Origin: Gammaproteobacteria bacterium
Lineage (GTDB): Bacteria; Pseudomonadota; Gammaproteobacteria; Poriferisulfidales; Poriferisulfidaceae
Assembly (NCBI GenBank): GCA_026706895.1
Contig: JAPOXW010000007.1
Span: forward strand, 4,490 to 57,230
Length of the DNA stretch: 52,741 nt
Reading direction: 5' to 3'
Shown here: positions 28,047-37,303 of the stretch, piece by piece
Layout: the number at the start of each line of letters is the position of its first letter
Position numbering within the stretch: position 1 is the stretch's first letter
Notes under the pieces: generated by a model
Seen by the model: the letters and a program-made list of their open reading frames with translations, nothing else
Databases searched by the model: none
Told to the model about the DNA's origin: nothing
Position numbers and translations under genes: made by a program

Positions 28047-30989
28047 TCAGGCGACTTGACGGCGAACTAGATCCCGGAAAACCCCTCCAACCTCCATCAA
28101 TGTCTCGAAGGTCCCCACTTCGACCACTTTCCCGGCCTGCATGACATAAATGCGATCCGCCTGGCGCAACGTTGAAAGGCGGTGAGCAATGACAATCCGA
28201 GTTGAACGTAGACTCGCGAGATTGTCCATGACCCTGGCTTGATTATCGTTGTCGAGCCAATTCGTCGCCTCGTCAAGCAACATAACTCGGGGTGTTTCGA
28301 TCAGCGCATGAGCAATCACGATACGCTGGCTTTCTCCTCCTGACGTAAGGCCACCACCCCCCACGCACGTCAGCATCCCCATCGGCATCGCCATGATGTC
28401 GCGGTCGACAGATGCGGCCTTGGCGGCTGTCCATGCGACATCACTGGTCACGCCTTCCCGGTCTCCAACGATGTTGTCCCATACGTCCTCTGGATGCAAT
28501 TGCAGGTCCTGAGGAACCGCGCCAATCTTCCGGCGCACTTGCTTGAGGTTGAGATGCCTCAGGTCGCGCCCGTCGTAGTACACCGCCCCGGAAGACGGAT
28601 GGTCCAAGCCAAGCGCAATTCGGAAAATCGTACTCTTGCCCGCCCCCGACTCGCCGGCAATAGCGACAAACTCGCCGGGGTTGGCGCGAATTGTGACATC
28701 ATCGAGAACCAGGGGACCATCAGGATCATACCGAAAAGTGATGTGGTCGAACACGACCTCGCCCCCCAAACTCTCGACAAGTTCTCCCTCGGAACTTGTC
28801 TCCGGAGTCTCGGATAGAAATGGGCGGATTTGATCGAATGCTGGCATGATGGCAACGACCGCACTGAACGACGCGCCCAACCGGGCCACCGCCGCCTGAA
28901 ACACCATAAACACGAGGTAAATGACAAGAAAGTCTCCGATCTCGATTCCCTCCCGGCCCGGCGTCATCATCATCAGAAACAACGTTGCGCCAGCAAGCAG
29001 TGGCAATGCGGCCCCAAATGCCTGCAAATGATCTTCCAAGGTGCCCAGTTTGGATTCTGCGCGTTTCTGGTCGCGGTAGCCACGCGCCAGAACCGCGAAA
29101 GCGGTCCCTTCTGCATCATCGATCCGCAGTTTGGAAATGCCATTGATGAACTGAAACAGCTGGCCCGCCATGTGGTGAACGGTCCGCATCACTTGGCCAT
29201 AAGGCGAGATTTGCTGCAGGCCCAATACCACGGTTACAACCAAGGACAAAAAACCAAAAGCAGCCGTAACTGTCCCCAGCACCTCATCGTAGTAGGAAAT
29301 TAAGAGAAACGCGGGTAGCAGGAAAACGATCGACAGCACTGCATTTGCGATTACGGCCCGCACCGCATCGCGAAGAGCCTGAAACGTCATACCTCGCATG
29401 GCGAGATTGCCCGCCGGGTAACGACGCAAGAAACTCAAAGGCAGCCGGAGCAGGCGGTCCCAGAATGCAGCCTCAAGCCGAGACGCGCCACGACCTTCGA
29501 GGCGCATGAGCGCCATGCCCTGAAGGATATGCAGCAATGCCCCAACCAAAGCGAACGCCGCCAGTGTTGCTGTCGCCAGATGCAGCAGACTTGTTTCACC
29601 AGTTGGAATGACTTCATCCACGACGAAACCTACCACCACGGCAGGCACCAGTATGACCAAGCCACCAAGCAGCCCGGCTGTCGCAAAGCGTAAAAAATCA
29701 GCAACTAGACCTTTCCGAACAAGCCGGTACAGGTCTCGCAATCCGACCTTGCCCGACGTCAGCGGCTGGTAAAACACCCAAGCGTCAGGGTCGAGCGCCT
29801 TCGCACGTTCGGGAGTCACTCGAGTGCCGCGTCGTCCGACCCTCTCCGTTTCCCGATAATGCCCGAGCATACCCGGCAGCAATGCCACTGGTTGTCCATC
29901 GGCTTCCCGAAACGCCAACATCGCACCGCTGTCTCCAATCCACCACCGTTCTTCCCAAGTTAGCCGCACCTGCCGACCACGCACTCCAGATGCATCCAAG
30001 ACGTCACCGAGGGTGGGAGCCGAATCAACAACGCCCGATTTTGCGGGCCATTTGAAATCAATGCCTTCATGTTCCCCTATAACTTTCAACACCTCAAGCA
30101 ATGCCGTACCGCCCACATCGACCTTTTCTTCATCCGGAAGATCGTAGAGATTGAACAGACGGCGTCGGGCATGCTCTTCGTCGCTGCGGCGACTAGTCAC
30201 ACGATCCCGCTCCAGATTCGCCTGATCGGCAACCGCCAGATTGCGGTTGAGCCGCTCATGAGAAAACGCTGTCACGTGGAAATTCGCTAAGGCAGACAGA
30301 AGAAGCCCCTCTTCGGCAAAACTTTCCGAGGATCGAATGGAAATCTTCGTCTTTTCCATCAAAGTCAGCCAAGTCGCAGGCGTGAGCGGCACGGTGTCCC
30401 TGGCGGGTTCACCATGCAAATCACCCTCGACCGGATCGATTAGCCCCAGAAACAATCCTGCTCCCGTAGACAGTTGCGATACCCACACCACGCCCTGCCG
30501 GGACGAAAGCGTGCCGCCCACTTCTGGAAAAATCTTGCCAGGCTCGACAGGCGTGTCCGGCCGCGGCCGCTGCCCGGCATCCCGGGACAGTTCAGTAGAA
30601 ATGTCCATGATCCATGCATCGACATGCTCTGCCAATTCCGCGTTCGGAACTACACTCAAGTCCGCAATCGAAAGACGCCACAAAACCGTGTCCGGCAATC
30701 CTTTCGCAACCAAGCCGAAAGTCGTGTCCCCTTCCTGCGGAACCACACCCGGCAGAAGACGTCCGGAATGAGCACGAAACAGGTGTTGCGGAGATGCCTG
30801 GTCCACTCCGTCCTGCCGCTCGACCAGAAACAGGTCAACCGCACCTTTCTCGATGAACCAGATGCTTTGCGGGTCGTCCATGTCTATCGGCAGGTTTCCG
30901 GCGCAGGGCACCAAAGATCCTGATCGAACCGCCAAACTGGCAAGAGAGTGGAATTCCGGAGACGCCACGGGACTAACCAGCCTGGACAA
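28047..30989 (-). CDS. NHLP-type RiPP export ABC protein (permease/ATPase, no peptidase)
   Basis: 980 residues. A large N-terminal soluble part (about 1-420) precedes six membrane helices (about 425-700) and an ATPase domain with Walker A GESGAGKST, Walker B VMLLDEATN and H-loop IVIAHRLST. The ABC signature reads LTSGGESQR rather than LSGGQ. The long N-terminal region and pairing with a C39 transporter match the second ABC protein of NHLP export systems. The TTG start overlaps the upstream gene by 17 bases; an internal GTG eight codons on is possible. Confidence 0.92.
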   Translation of the reverse strand: MSRLVSPVASPEFHSLASLAVRSGSLVPCAGNLPIDMDDPQSIWFIEKGAVDLFLVERQDGVDQASPQHLFRAHSGRLLPGVVPQEGDTTFGLVAKGLPDTVLWRLSIADLSVVPNAELAEHVDAWIMDISTELSRDAGQRPRPDTPVEPGKIFPEVGGTLSSRQGVVWVSQLSTGAGLFLGLIDPVEGDLHGEPARDTVPLTPATWLTLMEKTKISIRSSESFAEEGLLLSALANFHVTAFSHERLNRNLAVADQANLERDRVTSRRSDEEHARRRLFNLYDLPDEEKVDVGGTALLEVLKVIGEHEGIDFKWPAKSGVVDSAPTLGDVLDASGVRGRQVRLTWEERWWIGDSGAMLAFREADGQPVALLPGMLGHYRETERVGRRGTRVTPERAKALDPDAWVFYQPLTSGKVGLRDLYRLVRKGLVADFLRFATAGLLGGLVILVPAVVVGFVVDEVIPTGETSLLHLATATLAAFALVGALLHILQGMALMRLEGRGASRLEAAFWDRLLRLPLSFLRRYPAGNLAMRGMTFQALRDAVRAVIANAVLSIVFLLPAFLLISYYDEVLGTVTAAFGFLSLVVTVVLGLQQISPYGQVMRTVHHMAGQLFQFINGISKLRIDDAEGTAFAVLARGYRDQKRAESKLGTLEDHLQAFGAALPLLAGATLFLMMMTPGREGIEIGDFLVIYLVFMVFQAAVARLGASFSAVVAIMPAFDQIRPFLSETPETSSEGELVESLGGEVVFDHITFRYDPDGPLVLDDVTIRANPGEFVAIAGESGAGKSTIFRIALGLDHPSSGAVYYDGRDLRHLNLKQVRRKIGAVPQDLQLHPEDVWDNIVGDREGVTSDVAWTAAKAASVDRDIMAMPMGMLTCVGGGGLTSGGESQRIVIAHALIETPRVMLLDEATNWLDNDNQARVMDNLASLRSTRIVIAHRLSTLRQADRIYVMQAGKVVEVGTFETLMEVGGVFRDLVRRQVA

Positions 30990-33195
30990 GCCGGTAGTAG
31001 GTCCCGTCTTTGTCCGTTATCAACTCAGCATGTGTACCACGCTGTACTGCTTTCCCCTTTTCGAGCACAACGATCTGGTCGCAGTCCCGAACTGTACTCA
31101 GCCGGTGCGCCACGATTAGGCAACTAACACCTCGGCGGCGTAGTGCATCGTCGACCAAATCCTCGGTGGCCGCGTCAAGCGCGCTGGTTGCTTCATCAAG
31201 AATCAATACTGTCGGGTTGCCGACCAATGCGCGTGCGATTTCCAATCGCTGTCGTTGACCACCGCTGAAATTATCTCCGTCTTCCTCGACCTGCGTCGCG
31301 TAGCCATGCGGCCGGCTGAGAATCTCATCGTGAATGCAGGCATCGCGGGCCGCCGTAACCAGAATATCGTCTGGAATGGCAGGATTCCATAAAGTGATGT
31401 TGTCACGCACTGTCGCAGAGAAAAGAATGATATTCTGGTCTACCATCGATAAAGACCGGGACAGAACTTCGTCAGGAACTTCATCTCTGAGATAACCGTC
31501 GAACAGAATTTCACCGGACCATGGCTGGTAGAGGCCGGAAACCAAGCGAGCCAGTGTCGATTTCCCCGACCCGCTCGCCCCAACCACCGCGACTCTCTGC
31601 CCGGGCTTTATCGTCAAGTTAAAATTCTCGATTAAGGGGCGGCGGCCCCGGTTGTAGCCAAAGGTGATGTCGCGCAGTTCTACATGTCCAGCCAGCTGCA
31701 ACCGCCCATTCAGTGTGGCAATGGAATCCGACGAATCACGCCTCTGGGCCAACCCAGGGTCCTTCGGGGCTTTCGTGATGTCTTCCAGACGTTGCATATC
31801 CGTCTCAAGTGCCTGAAGATCGTCTGAAAACGAAACGAAACGCCCGACAGGTTCCAAAAACATGGCCGCCACAACATAAAATCCCATCAACATGCCGAGT
31901 GTCATTTCACCAGCCATAACCTCTGTTGCGCCAACTGCCAATACAGCCACACTCCCCAAGATCAAGAACAGGCCCGGCAAAGCCGAATTAACATGGCTCC
32001 ACTCGGAAAAACACTGGCGCGCCTCTAGCTCTCGGGCTTGATGACCGCTCCAGCGGGAAAAGAAACGATCATCCGCGGCAGTCATCCGCAATGTATCCGT
32101 GTGATGCAGCATCATCGTTCCGATGCCCAGCAACAGGCTTTGCTCTCTCTGCAGGGTATGGCTCGCATCGGCGCGAATGCGTGAAATCAGGCGCATCAAA
32201 ACGGCATTAAGCACAGCCAGGCCCAGGACGATTAGCGCTAACGTCGGCTCGTACGCCAGCATGGCGAGCAAAAATACTATGCTCATTCCGAGTTCGATCA
32301 GCAGACTGATGAAATGATTCGAAAGAGTCTTGGCGATCTTGTCGACAGACAGGACACGGGCTGCCAGTTCTCCCGCTAACCGATGATGGAAGAAGTCGAT
32401 CGGCAGCTGCAGTAGCCGAGTCAGACATTGATCCCAAGCAACTATCGAGATGCGGGCAGTCAAACGCCGCAAATATCTCTGTTTCAGCCAAGTCAATCCG
32501 TAGATGAGAACGGCCGCGCTCGCCATGGCGCTGGCCACAATCCCTCCCCAGGGTTCACTTTTCCCCAATACTTGATCCACGAATATGATCAGTAATGCAG
32601 GTGTGGCGAGGGCCAGAACGGCCAGCAATAGCCCGCATCCAACTGCATAGGCCAATCCACCCCAAGTACTTTGCAACCAGGGCGGGACACGTTCCAAGAT
32701 GCTAGGACGAACGCCCCCGGGCTGGAATTCCGGCCCAGGCTTGAACTGCAGAGCCACTCCTGTAAAGCCGCCTTCAAATTCCTTCCTTGAGAGTTTGCGG
32801 CGTCCGGTGGCCGGGTCGTTGAGATAGAACCAATCGCGATCATAGCCTTCCAAGATCAGAAAGTGGTTGAATCCCCAGAATAAGATCATCGGGAGTGGCC
32901 TTTTCTTGATCTGGCTAATTTTTCCGAACCATCCGGAACATTCGAGACCGTAGTATTGGGCCGCACGCTTGATGCCGGCGGCTGTAGAACCATCCCGACT
33001 GATTTCACATCTGTCACGCAATTCGGCCAGTGGCACCCAGCGCCCGAAATAGGCAAGTACGCTGCCCAAACATGCGGCAGAGCATTCGGTCATGTGCATC
33101 TGCAACAGAAGCGGAGTAGTCACACGCCGCTTTTCGCGTTCTTTTATTTGCAACTTACCGGGTTTAGCCGGTTCTTTCTGTTTGGAAGAAGGCAT
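30973..33195 (-). CDS. NHLP-type peptidase-containing ABC exporter (C39 protease)
   Basis: 740 residues. The N-terminal C39 peptidase has Gln32, catalytic Cys38 (MTECSAACLGSVLAYFG), His111 (GFNHFLILEGYD) and Asp127 (YLNDPATG). A six-helix permease and an ATPase domain follow, with Walker A GASGSGKST and intact signature NFSGGQRQR. It should cut the precursor after its Ala-Gly (GG-like) site and export the product. It sits between the HlyD-like and second ABC genes in one leftward operon. Confidence 0.95.
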   Translation of the reverse strand: MPSSKQKEPAKPGKLQIKEREKRRVTTPLLLQMHMTECSAACLGSVLAYFGRWVPLAELRDRCEISRDGSTAAGIKRAAQYYGLECSGWFGKISQIKKRPLPMILFWGFNHFLILEGYDRDWFYLNDPATGRRKLSRKEFEGGFTGVALQFKPGPEFQPGGVRPSILERVPPWLQSTWGGLAYAVGCGLLLAVLALATPALLIIFVDQVLGKSEPWGGIVASAMASAAVLIYGLTWLKQRYLRRLTARISIVAWDQCLTRLLQLPIDFFHHRLAGELAARVLSVDKIAKTLSNHFISLLIELGMSIVFLLAMLAYEPTLALIVLGLAVLNAVLMRLISRIRADASHTLQREQSLLLGIGTMMLHHTDTLRMTAADDRFFSRWSGHQARELEARQCFSEWSHVNSALPGLFLILGSVAVLAVGATEVMAGEMTLGMLMGFYVVAAMFLEPVGRFVSFSDDLQALETDMQRLEDITKAPKDPGLAQRRDSSDSIATLNGRLQLAGHVELRDITFGYNRGRRPLIENFNLTIKPGQRVAVVGASGSGKSTLARLVSGLYQPWSGEILFDGYLRDEVPDEVLSRSLSMVDQNIILFSATVRDNITLWNPAIPDDILVTAARDACIHDEILSRPHGYATQVEEDGDNFSGGQRQRLEIARALVGNPTVLILDEATSALDAATEDLVDDALRRRGVSCLIVAHRLSTVRDCDQIVVLEKGKAVQRGTHAELITDKDGTYYRLVQAG

Positions 33196-33207
33196 TCAGG
33201 ATAGCCA

Positions 33208-34092
33208 TCAAATTTGCTCTAGGCTAAGCAGCGCGATAGGCGAATGCCGACCGAGCACGATGCGTACGTGGCATGGCGTGCCGTCCGGCACAGCGAGTCT
33301 CGATTCGGAGTGAAGGGCAATGTCAACGCGATAGGCGTAATCCATGCTCTCCGACTGAAATGCCGCAAGCCAGCTCGGCAACGGTCCAGAGGTTACAGCG
33401 ACAATTTCCCCGTCCACTTCATACGCCGCCCTGTCCGGCATTACAACCTCGACCGATGCCTGCATGCCAGCACGAAGGCGTTTTGCCATGCGCGGAGCGA
33501 CCAGCAGCACCGCCTGGAGTGGCTTGTCTTCCGGATCGCGAAGCTGGGCAACAACTGACCCAGCGGGCAAGTAGTCTCCCGGGGTGGAATCCAAAGCCAT
33601 GATTTCGCCACTCATATGGCTGACGATAACTTCTTTCGCAGTACGCCGGGCTTCCATATGCAGCAATGCTTTTTGGGCCGAGGCTAGAAACGAGTTCGTG
33701 CCGTCACCGCCAACCTGCCGCACCCCTGCTTCCAGAATTTCAACCTGATCACGTAAAGCGATAATCTCACGCTCCAATTCCGGTACGGTCTGGCGGGCAA
33801 TTGGGGACCCCTCTTCAATCTGGTCTCCAAGGGTTACCAAGAACTTCACCAAATGACCCGGCTCGGTCGAGACAACCTCATGGCGAATTCCCGGCTTCAG
33901 GAGGACTCCGTCGACCGTAACGCTGCGCACAACACTGCCGAACAACATCCAAACGAGAAGCACCAACAAAACCACGCCAATGCCCGCCAGGATAACGCGC
34001 TCGTGAGGAGCCGCTACCCTTAGCAAGTAGTCGAGTTGCTGGCGTTTGTTCCTGCTGGCCGCAGCATCATCAAGAAACAGACTATTGAACAT
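33208..34092 (-). CDS. HlyD-like secretion protein of the NHLP export system
   Basis: 294 residues. One N-terminal helix (about 32-50, ILAGIGVVLLVLLVWMLFGS) anchors a short membrane-fusion protein with a lipoyl/beta-barrel part (VVSTEPGHLVKFLVTLGDQI, EGSPIARQTVPE) and a coiled-coil hairpin (ELEREIIALRDQVEILEAG). It is smaller than typical HlyD, as in NHLP systems. ATG 34090-34092 is preferred over the TTG one codon earlier. It is the first gene of the leftward export operon. Confidence 0.88.
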   Translation of the reverse strand: MFNSLFLDDAAASRNKRQQLDYLLRVAAPHERVILAGIGVVLLVLLVWMLFGSVVRSVTVDGVLLKPGIRHEVVSTEPGHLVKFLVTLGDQIEEGSPIARQTVPELEREIIALRDQVEILEAGVRQVGGDGTNSFLASAQKALLHMEARRTAKEVIVSHMSGEIMALDSTPGDYLPAGSVVAQLRDPEDKPLQAVLLVAPRMAKRLRAGMQASVEVVMPDRAAYEVDGEIVAVTSGPLPSWLAAFQSESMDYAYRVDIALHSESRLAVPDGTPCHVRIVLGRHSPIALLSLEQI

Positions 34093-34118
34093 CAATTCTT
34101 GTCCATATAGGTCCGTTC

Positions 34119-34149
34119 ATTATAGTCACAGCCGACACACCGCTATCAA
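34119..34149 (-). promoter_or_regulatory. Probable promoter of the leftward export operon
   Basis: On the minus strand TATAAT (34119-34124) lies 19 bases after TTGATA (34144-34149). The -10 is perfect; the spacing is long. The HlyD-like ATG follows about 27 bases later. Confidence 0.45.
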
Positions 34150-34322
34150 AAGTCATCGTCTGTCCGCTACGGAAGAATGGCATGCTCTGAAAATTTATTG
34201 CTCTGCCATTTTGACAGGTGTGGCACAAGGCCTTTTCAGAATACTTTACTTAGTAAAAACCCTCGAAAGTCCACTGGAAATCAGCTCGCAGAGTGAAGTC
34301 CTGAAGCCCCTTCGCATACGCA

Positions 34323-34351
34323 TTGACAAGCCTGTAGGGATAAGATATATT
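34323..34351 (+). promoter_or_regulatory. Near-ideal sigma70 promoter of the RiPP precursor
   Basis: TTGACA (34323-34328), exactly 17 bases, TATATT (34346-34351). Transcription would start near 34358 and give a ~33-base leader with AGGAGG (34381-34386) before the precursor ATG. A strong dedicated promoter fits the need for excess precursor peptide. Confidence 0.85.
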
Positions 34352-34390
34352 CCATACGCATAAGTTAAACCCACCTAGCGAGGAGGAATC

Positions 34391-34663
34391 ATGGGAGCAT
34401 TTATGGAATCGGCCATGCAGCGTGCGGAGGAAATGCGCACTCACTTGACCGAGAAAGCGTGTGAAGATAGTGAGTTTCGTAAGCGCCTTGTAGAAGATCC
34501 TCGGGCTGCTGTTGCCGATGAGTTCGGCATTGAAATTCCCGAGGCCTTTGATGTCCAGGTGCATGAAAGCGATCTGACTACTCTTCACCTTGCATTGCCG
34601 CCTGGTCCAGATTTGGATGAAGAGCAGCTTGAGGCAGTTGCTGCTGGTCTTTGCTGCTGCTGA
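34391..34663 (+). CDS. NHLP-leader RiPP precursor with a Leu-Cys-Cys-Cys core
   Basis: 90 residues. The leader matches the nitrile-hydratase-alpha-like family: helical start, DSEFRKRLVEDPRAAVADEF, GIEIPEAFDVQVHES, LHLALPPGP and DEEQLEAVAAG. The usual Gly-Gly cleavage site reads Ala-Gly, and only LCCC (87-90) remains after it. The three Cys are the evident substrate for the YcaO cyclodehydratase nearby; another Cys is at 24 in the leader. Strong ribosome site and promoter precede it. A weak 4-bp stem with TTTTT near 34767-34785 may attenuate read-through. Confidence 0.92.
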   Translation: MGAFMESAMQRAEEMRTHLTEKACEDSEFRKRLVEDPRAAVADEFGIEIPEAFDVQVHESDLTTLHLALPPGPDLDEEQLEAVAAGLCCC

Positions 34664-34834
34664 AAACGATACTACATCTTTTGACGCAGACAGGTTGACC
34701 TAAAGCAATTTCTGTCAATCAAATTGGCTCCTGGCGTTGGGTGTGTTCGACACTTTTTCGTCAGGAGTCAGTTGGTTAAGGCCACCCGTCAAGGCGGGAA
34801 TCAAGTAAATATCTTGTGGTAGAGTTTGCCAAGC

Positions 34835-37198
34835 ATGGCAAGCGAACCCGACAACACCTCTCAAGGTTTTGAAGTACGATTTGGAAAGTGGGTCATCGCG
34901 GCTCGTTGGCCAATCACCATAATCTCTCTAATCCTGACTGCGCTGGCTGTCAGCGGCAACGTATTTCTCGAAACCGCCACAAGCTATCGTGCATTCTTCG
35001 AGAAAGACAATCCTCAATTTCAAGCGCTTGAATCTCTGGAAAACATCTACGGGAGAAACGACAGCGTCGTCTTTCTTGTGGTCCCAGAAGATCGTGACTT
35101 TGCATCGGAGCAATCTCTCGCGGCTGTAGTCTGGCTAACCGATCGCGCATGGCAAACACCATATTCAACGCGGGTCGATTCAATTGCAAACTTCCAGCAC
35201 ACTACTGCAAAAGGCGACGATTTGTTCGTGCGCAACCTTGTAGACCCGCAAAAACTAAACAGTGCGCAAGAACGATCTCGGATTCGTAAGACGGCCCTAG
35301 CCGAACCGCGACTCGCTGGCAATCTCGTAGCCCGGGATGGTACCGTAAGCGCGGTCGGCGTCACTGTGCAATTGTCCAAGGAAAACTCATTATTCGAGGG
35401 TTCCGAAGTCGCTAAATTCGCATACAGCCTTGCTGCCGAAGCGGAAGAAAAATTTCCTGACATCGACCTCCGCTTGGTCGGCTCGGTAATCATCAACGAC
35501 ACACTTTCAAATGCGACCATAGATAGCCAAATAACCTTCCTGTCCGTGAGCCTGCCCATCATGGCATTGACTCTCGGTATCCTGATTCGGGGGGTTGTGG
35601 GGGTCATGGCGACAGGACTTGTCATCATTTTCTCTGTTCTCGCGGCGATAGGGATAGGTGGATGGGCGGGCCTACCATTCACGCCATCCACAGCTCCCGC
35701 AACAACGATAGTGCTGATGATTTCCATTGCCGGCTGCGTACACCTACTGGTCACTTTAATGCAGCGTCTACAGGCTGGAGACTCGAAAAATACCGCGATT
35801 GTCGAATCTCTCAGGATCAATCTATATCCGATGTTCCTTGCGAGCTTGACTACGGCTCTCGGATTCCTGAGCATGAATTTTTCTGAGGTCCCACCCTATC
35901 GCCACCTCGGGATGTTTGTCACATTTGGCGTCGGCGTCTCATTCTTGCTCACGGCAACCTTCCTGCCTGCTCTTCTTTCACTGCTTCCAATGCGCACGCC
36001 AGCAGCCCGGCAGGAGAGGCATGTAGTAATGGCAGCTATTGCGGAATTCGTGATCCGCCATCGGACACATGTGCTATGGAGTTCGACGGCAGTCGTCCTG
36101 GTGTTGTTGGCTGCAATTCCGCGTAACGAATTAAACGATGTCCTAGTGTATTTCTTCGACGAGAGCGTCGAGTTGCGTCAGGATGTCGACTTCATGGACG
36201 AACACTTGAGCGGAAACACCGTGCTTGAGTACTCGATTGTTTCGTCTGGACCGGAAGGAATCGTCGATCCCGCTTTTCTCGCAGATCTTTCAGCCTTTGC
36301 CGACTGGTACCGGGCTCAACCGGAAACACGGCATGTCATGGTTATTAGCGATACTTTCCGGCAACTTAACAAGAGCATGCACGGCGACGACCCCGCCGCC
36401 TACCACCTGCCCGCCCGTCGTGATCTCGCCGCACAGTACCTGCTGCTTTATGAACTTTCGCTTCCTCTAGGCCTCGACCTGAATAACCAGATTAATGTTT
36501 CCAAGTCGGCCACCCGCATAACTGTGACAGCGAAAACGCTTTCCTCAAAAGAAATAGTGGAATTGAACGAGCGTGCGACGGCATGGCTGAACAACCATGC
36601 GCCCCACTTCACTCGGGCAGAAAGTGCAGGAGTTGCATTAATGTTCGCGCATATTGGGCTACGTAACATCAAGGCCATGCTGCTCGGCATAACACTCGCA
36701 CTTATCGGCATTTCTATCCTTCTCATTGTCGCCCTCCGCTCACTCCGTCTTGGCCTTGTGAGCTTAGTGCCAAATCTCGTTCCTAGTGCAATGGGATTCG
36801 GTGTTTGGGCACTGACCGTAGGAGAAGTTGGACTCATATTGTCGGTTGTCATGGCCATGACCATCGGCATTGTGGTGGATGACACGGTGTACTTTCTCAG
36901 CAAATATCTCAAAGCGCGCCGCAAATACAATTCCACGACTGAAGACGCGGTACGCTACGCCTTTCGGAGAGTCGGACGGGCGTTGGTCACGACCTCGGCC
37001 GTACTGGTGGCTGGTTTTCTGACTTTGGTTCTGTCCCCATTCGTCCCGAACGTGCAGGTCGGGCTACTCATCGCAATGATCATTACATTTGCATTGATTG
37101 CGGACTTTTTGCTCCTTCCGACCCTGCTAATGGCTTTGGACCGGCGTCCCCGCTCTACCGAACCAACCCCAACAACGCTCGGTCACTCCTCCGCATAG
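34835..37198 (+). CDS. RND/MMPL-family exporter
   Basis: 787 residues with two repeats of one helix, a periplasmic domain and five helices. The permease motifs GSVIINDTLSNATIDSQITF, PATTIVLMISIAGCVHLLVT and VVMAMTIGIVVDDTVYF fit the HAE-3/MMPL group, which moves lipids or amphiphiles without a fused outer-membrane part. It lies 171 bases after the precursor on the same strand, so it may export or give immunity to the product. I start at ATG 34835; a TTG three codons earlier is possible. Confidence 0.88.
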   Translation: MASEPDNTSQGFEVRFGKWVIAARWPITIISLILTALAVSGNVFLETATSYRAFFEKDNPQFQALESLENIYGRNDSVVFLVVPEDRDFASEQSLAAVVWLTDRAWQTPYSTRVDSIANFQHTTAKGDDLFVRNLVDPQKLNSAQERSRIRKTALAEPRLAGNLVARDGTVSAVGVTVQLSKENSLFEGSEVAKFAYSLAAEAEEKFPDIDLRLVGSVIINDTLSNATIDSQITFLSVSLPIMALTLGILIRGVVGVMATGLVIIFSVLAAIGIGGWAGLPFTPSTAPATTIVLMISIAGCVHLLVTLMQRLQAGDSKNTAIVESLRINLYPMFLASLTTALGFLSMNFSEVPPYRHLGMFVTFGVGVSFLLTATFLPALLSLLPMRTPAARQERHVVMAAIAEFVIRHRTHVLWSSTAVVLVLLAAIPRNELNDVLVYFFDESVELRQDVDFMDEHLSGNTVLEYSIVSSGPEGIVDPAFLADLSAFADWYRAQPETRHVMVISDTFRQLNKSMHGDDPAAYHLPARRDLAAQYLLLYELSLPLGLDLNNQINVSKSATRITVTAKTLSSKEIVELNERATAWLNNHAPHFTRAESAGVALMFAHIGLRNIKAMLLGITLALIGISILLIVALRSLRLGLVSLVPNLVPSAMGFGVWALTVGEVGLILSVVMAMTIGIVVDDTVYFLSKYLKARRKYNSTTEDAVRYAFRRVGRALVTTSAVLVAGFLTLVLSPFVPNVQVGLLIAMIITFALIADFLLLPTLLMALDRRPRSTEPTPTTLGHSSA

Positions 37199-37257
37199 GG
37201 ATGACCATCCTCAAAGGTCACTCATCACTGGCGCGGATGGGGTCCCTGCGAACATGC

Positions 37258-37279
37258 AAAAAAGAAGCGGAGAACCCGC
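37258..37279 (-). terminator. Short terminator after the unknown RiPP-cluster gene
   Basis: On the minus strand GCGG-GTTCT-CCGC is followed by TTCTTTTTT, 25 bases beyond the stop of the 373-residue gene. The stem is only four G-C pairs. Confidence 0.45.
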
Positions 37280-37303
37280 CCATCACGAAAAGGCCCATCT
37301 GAA

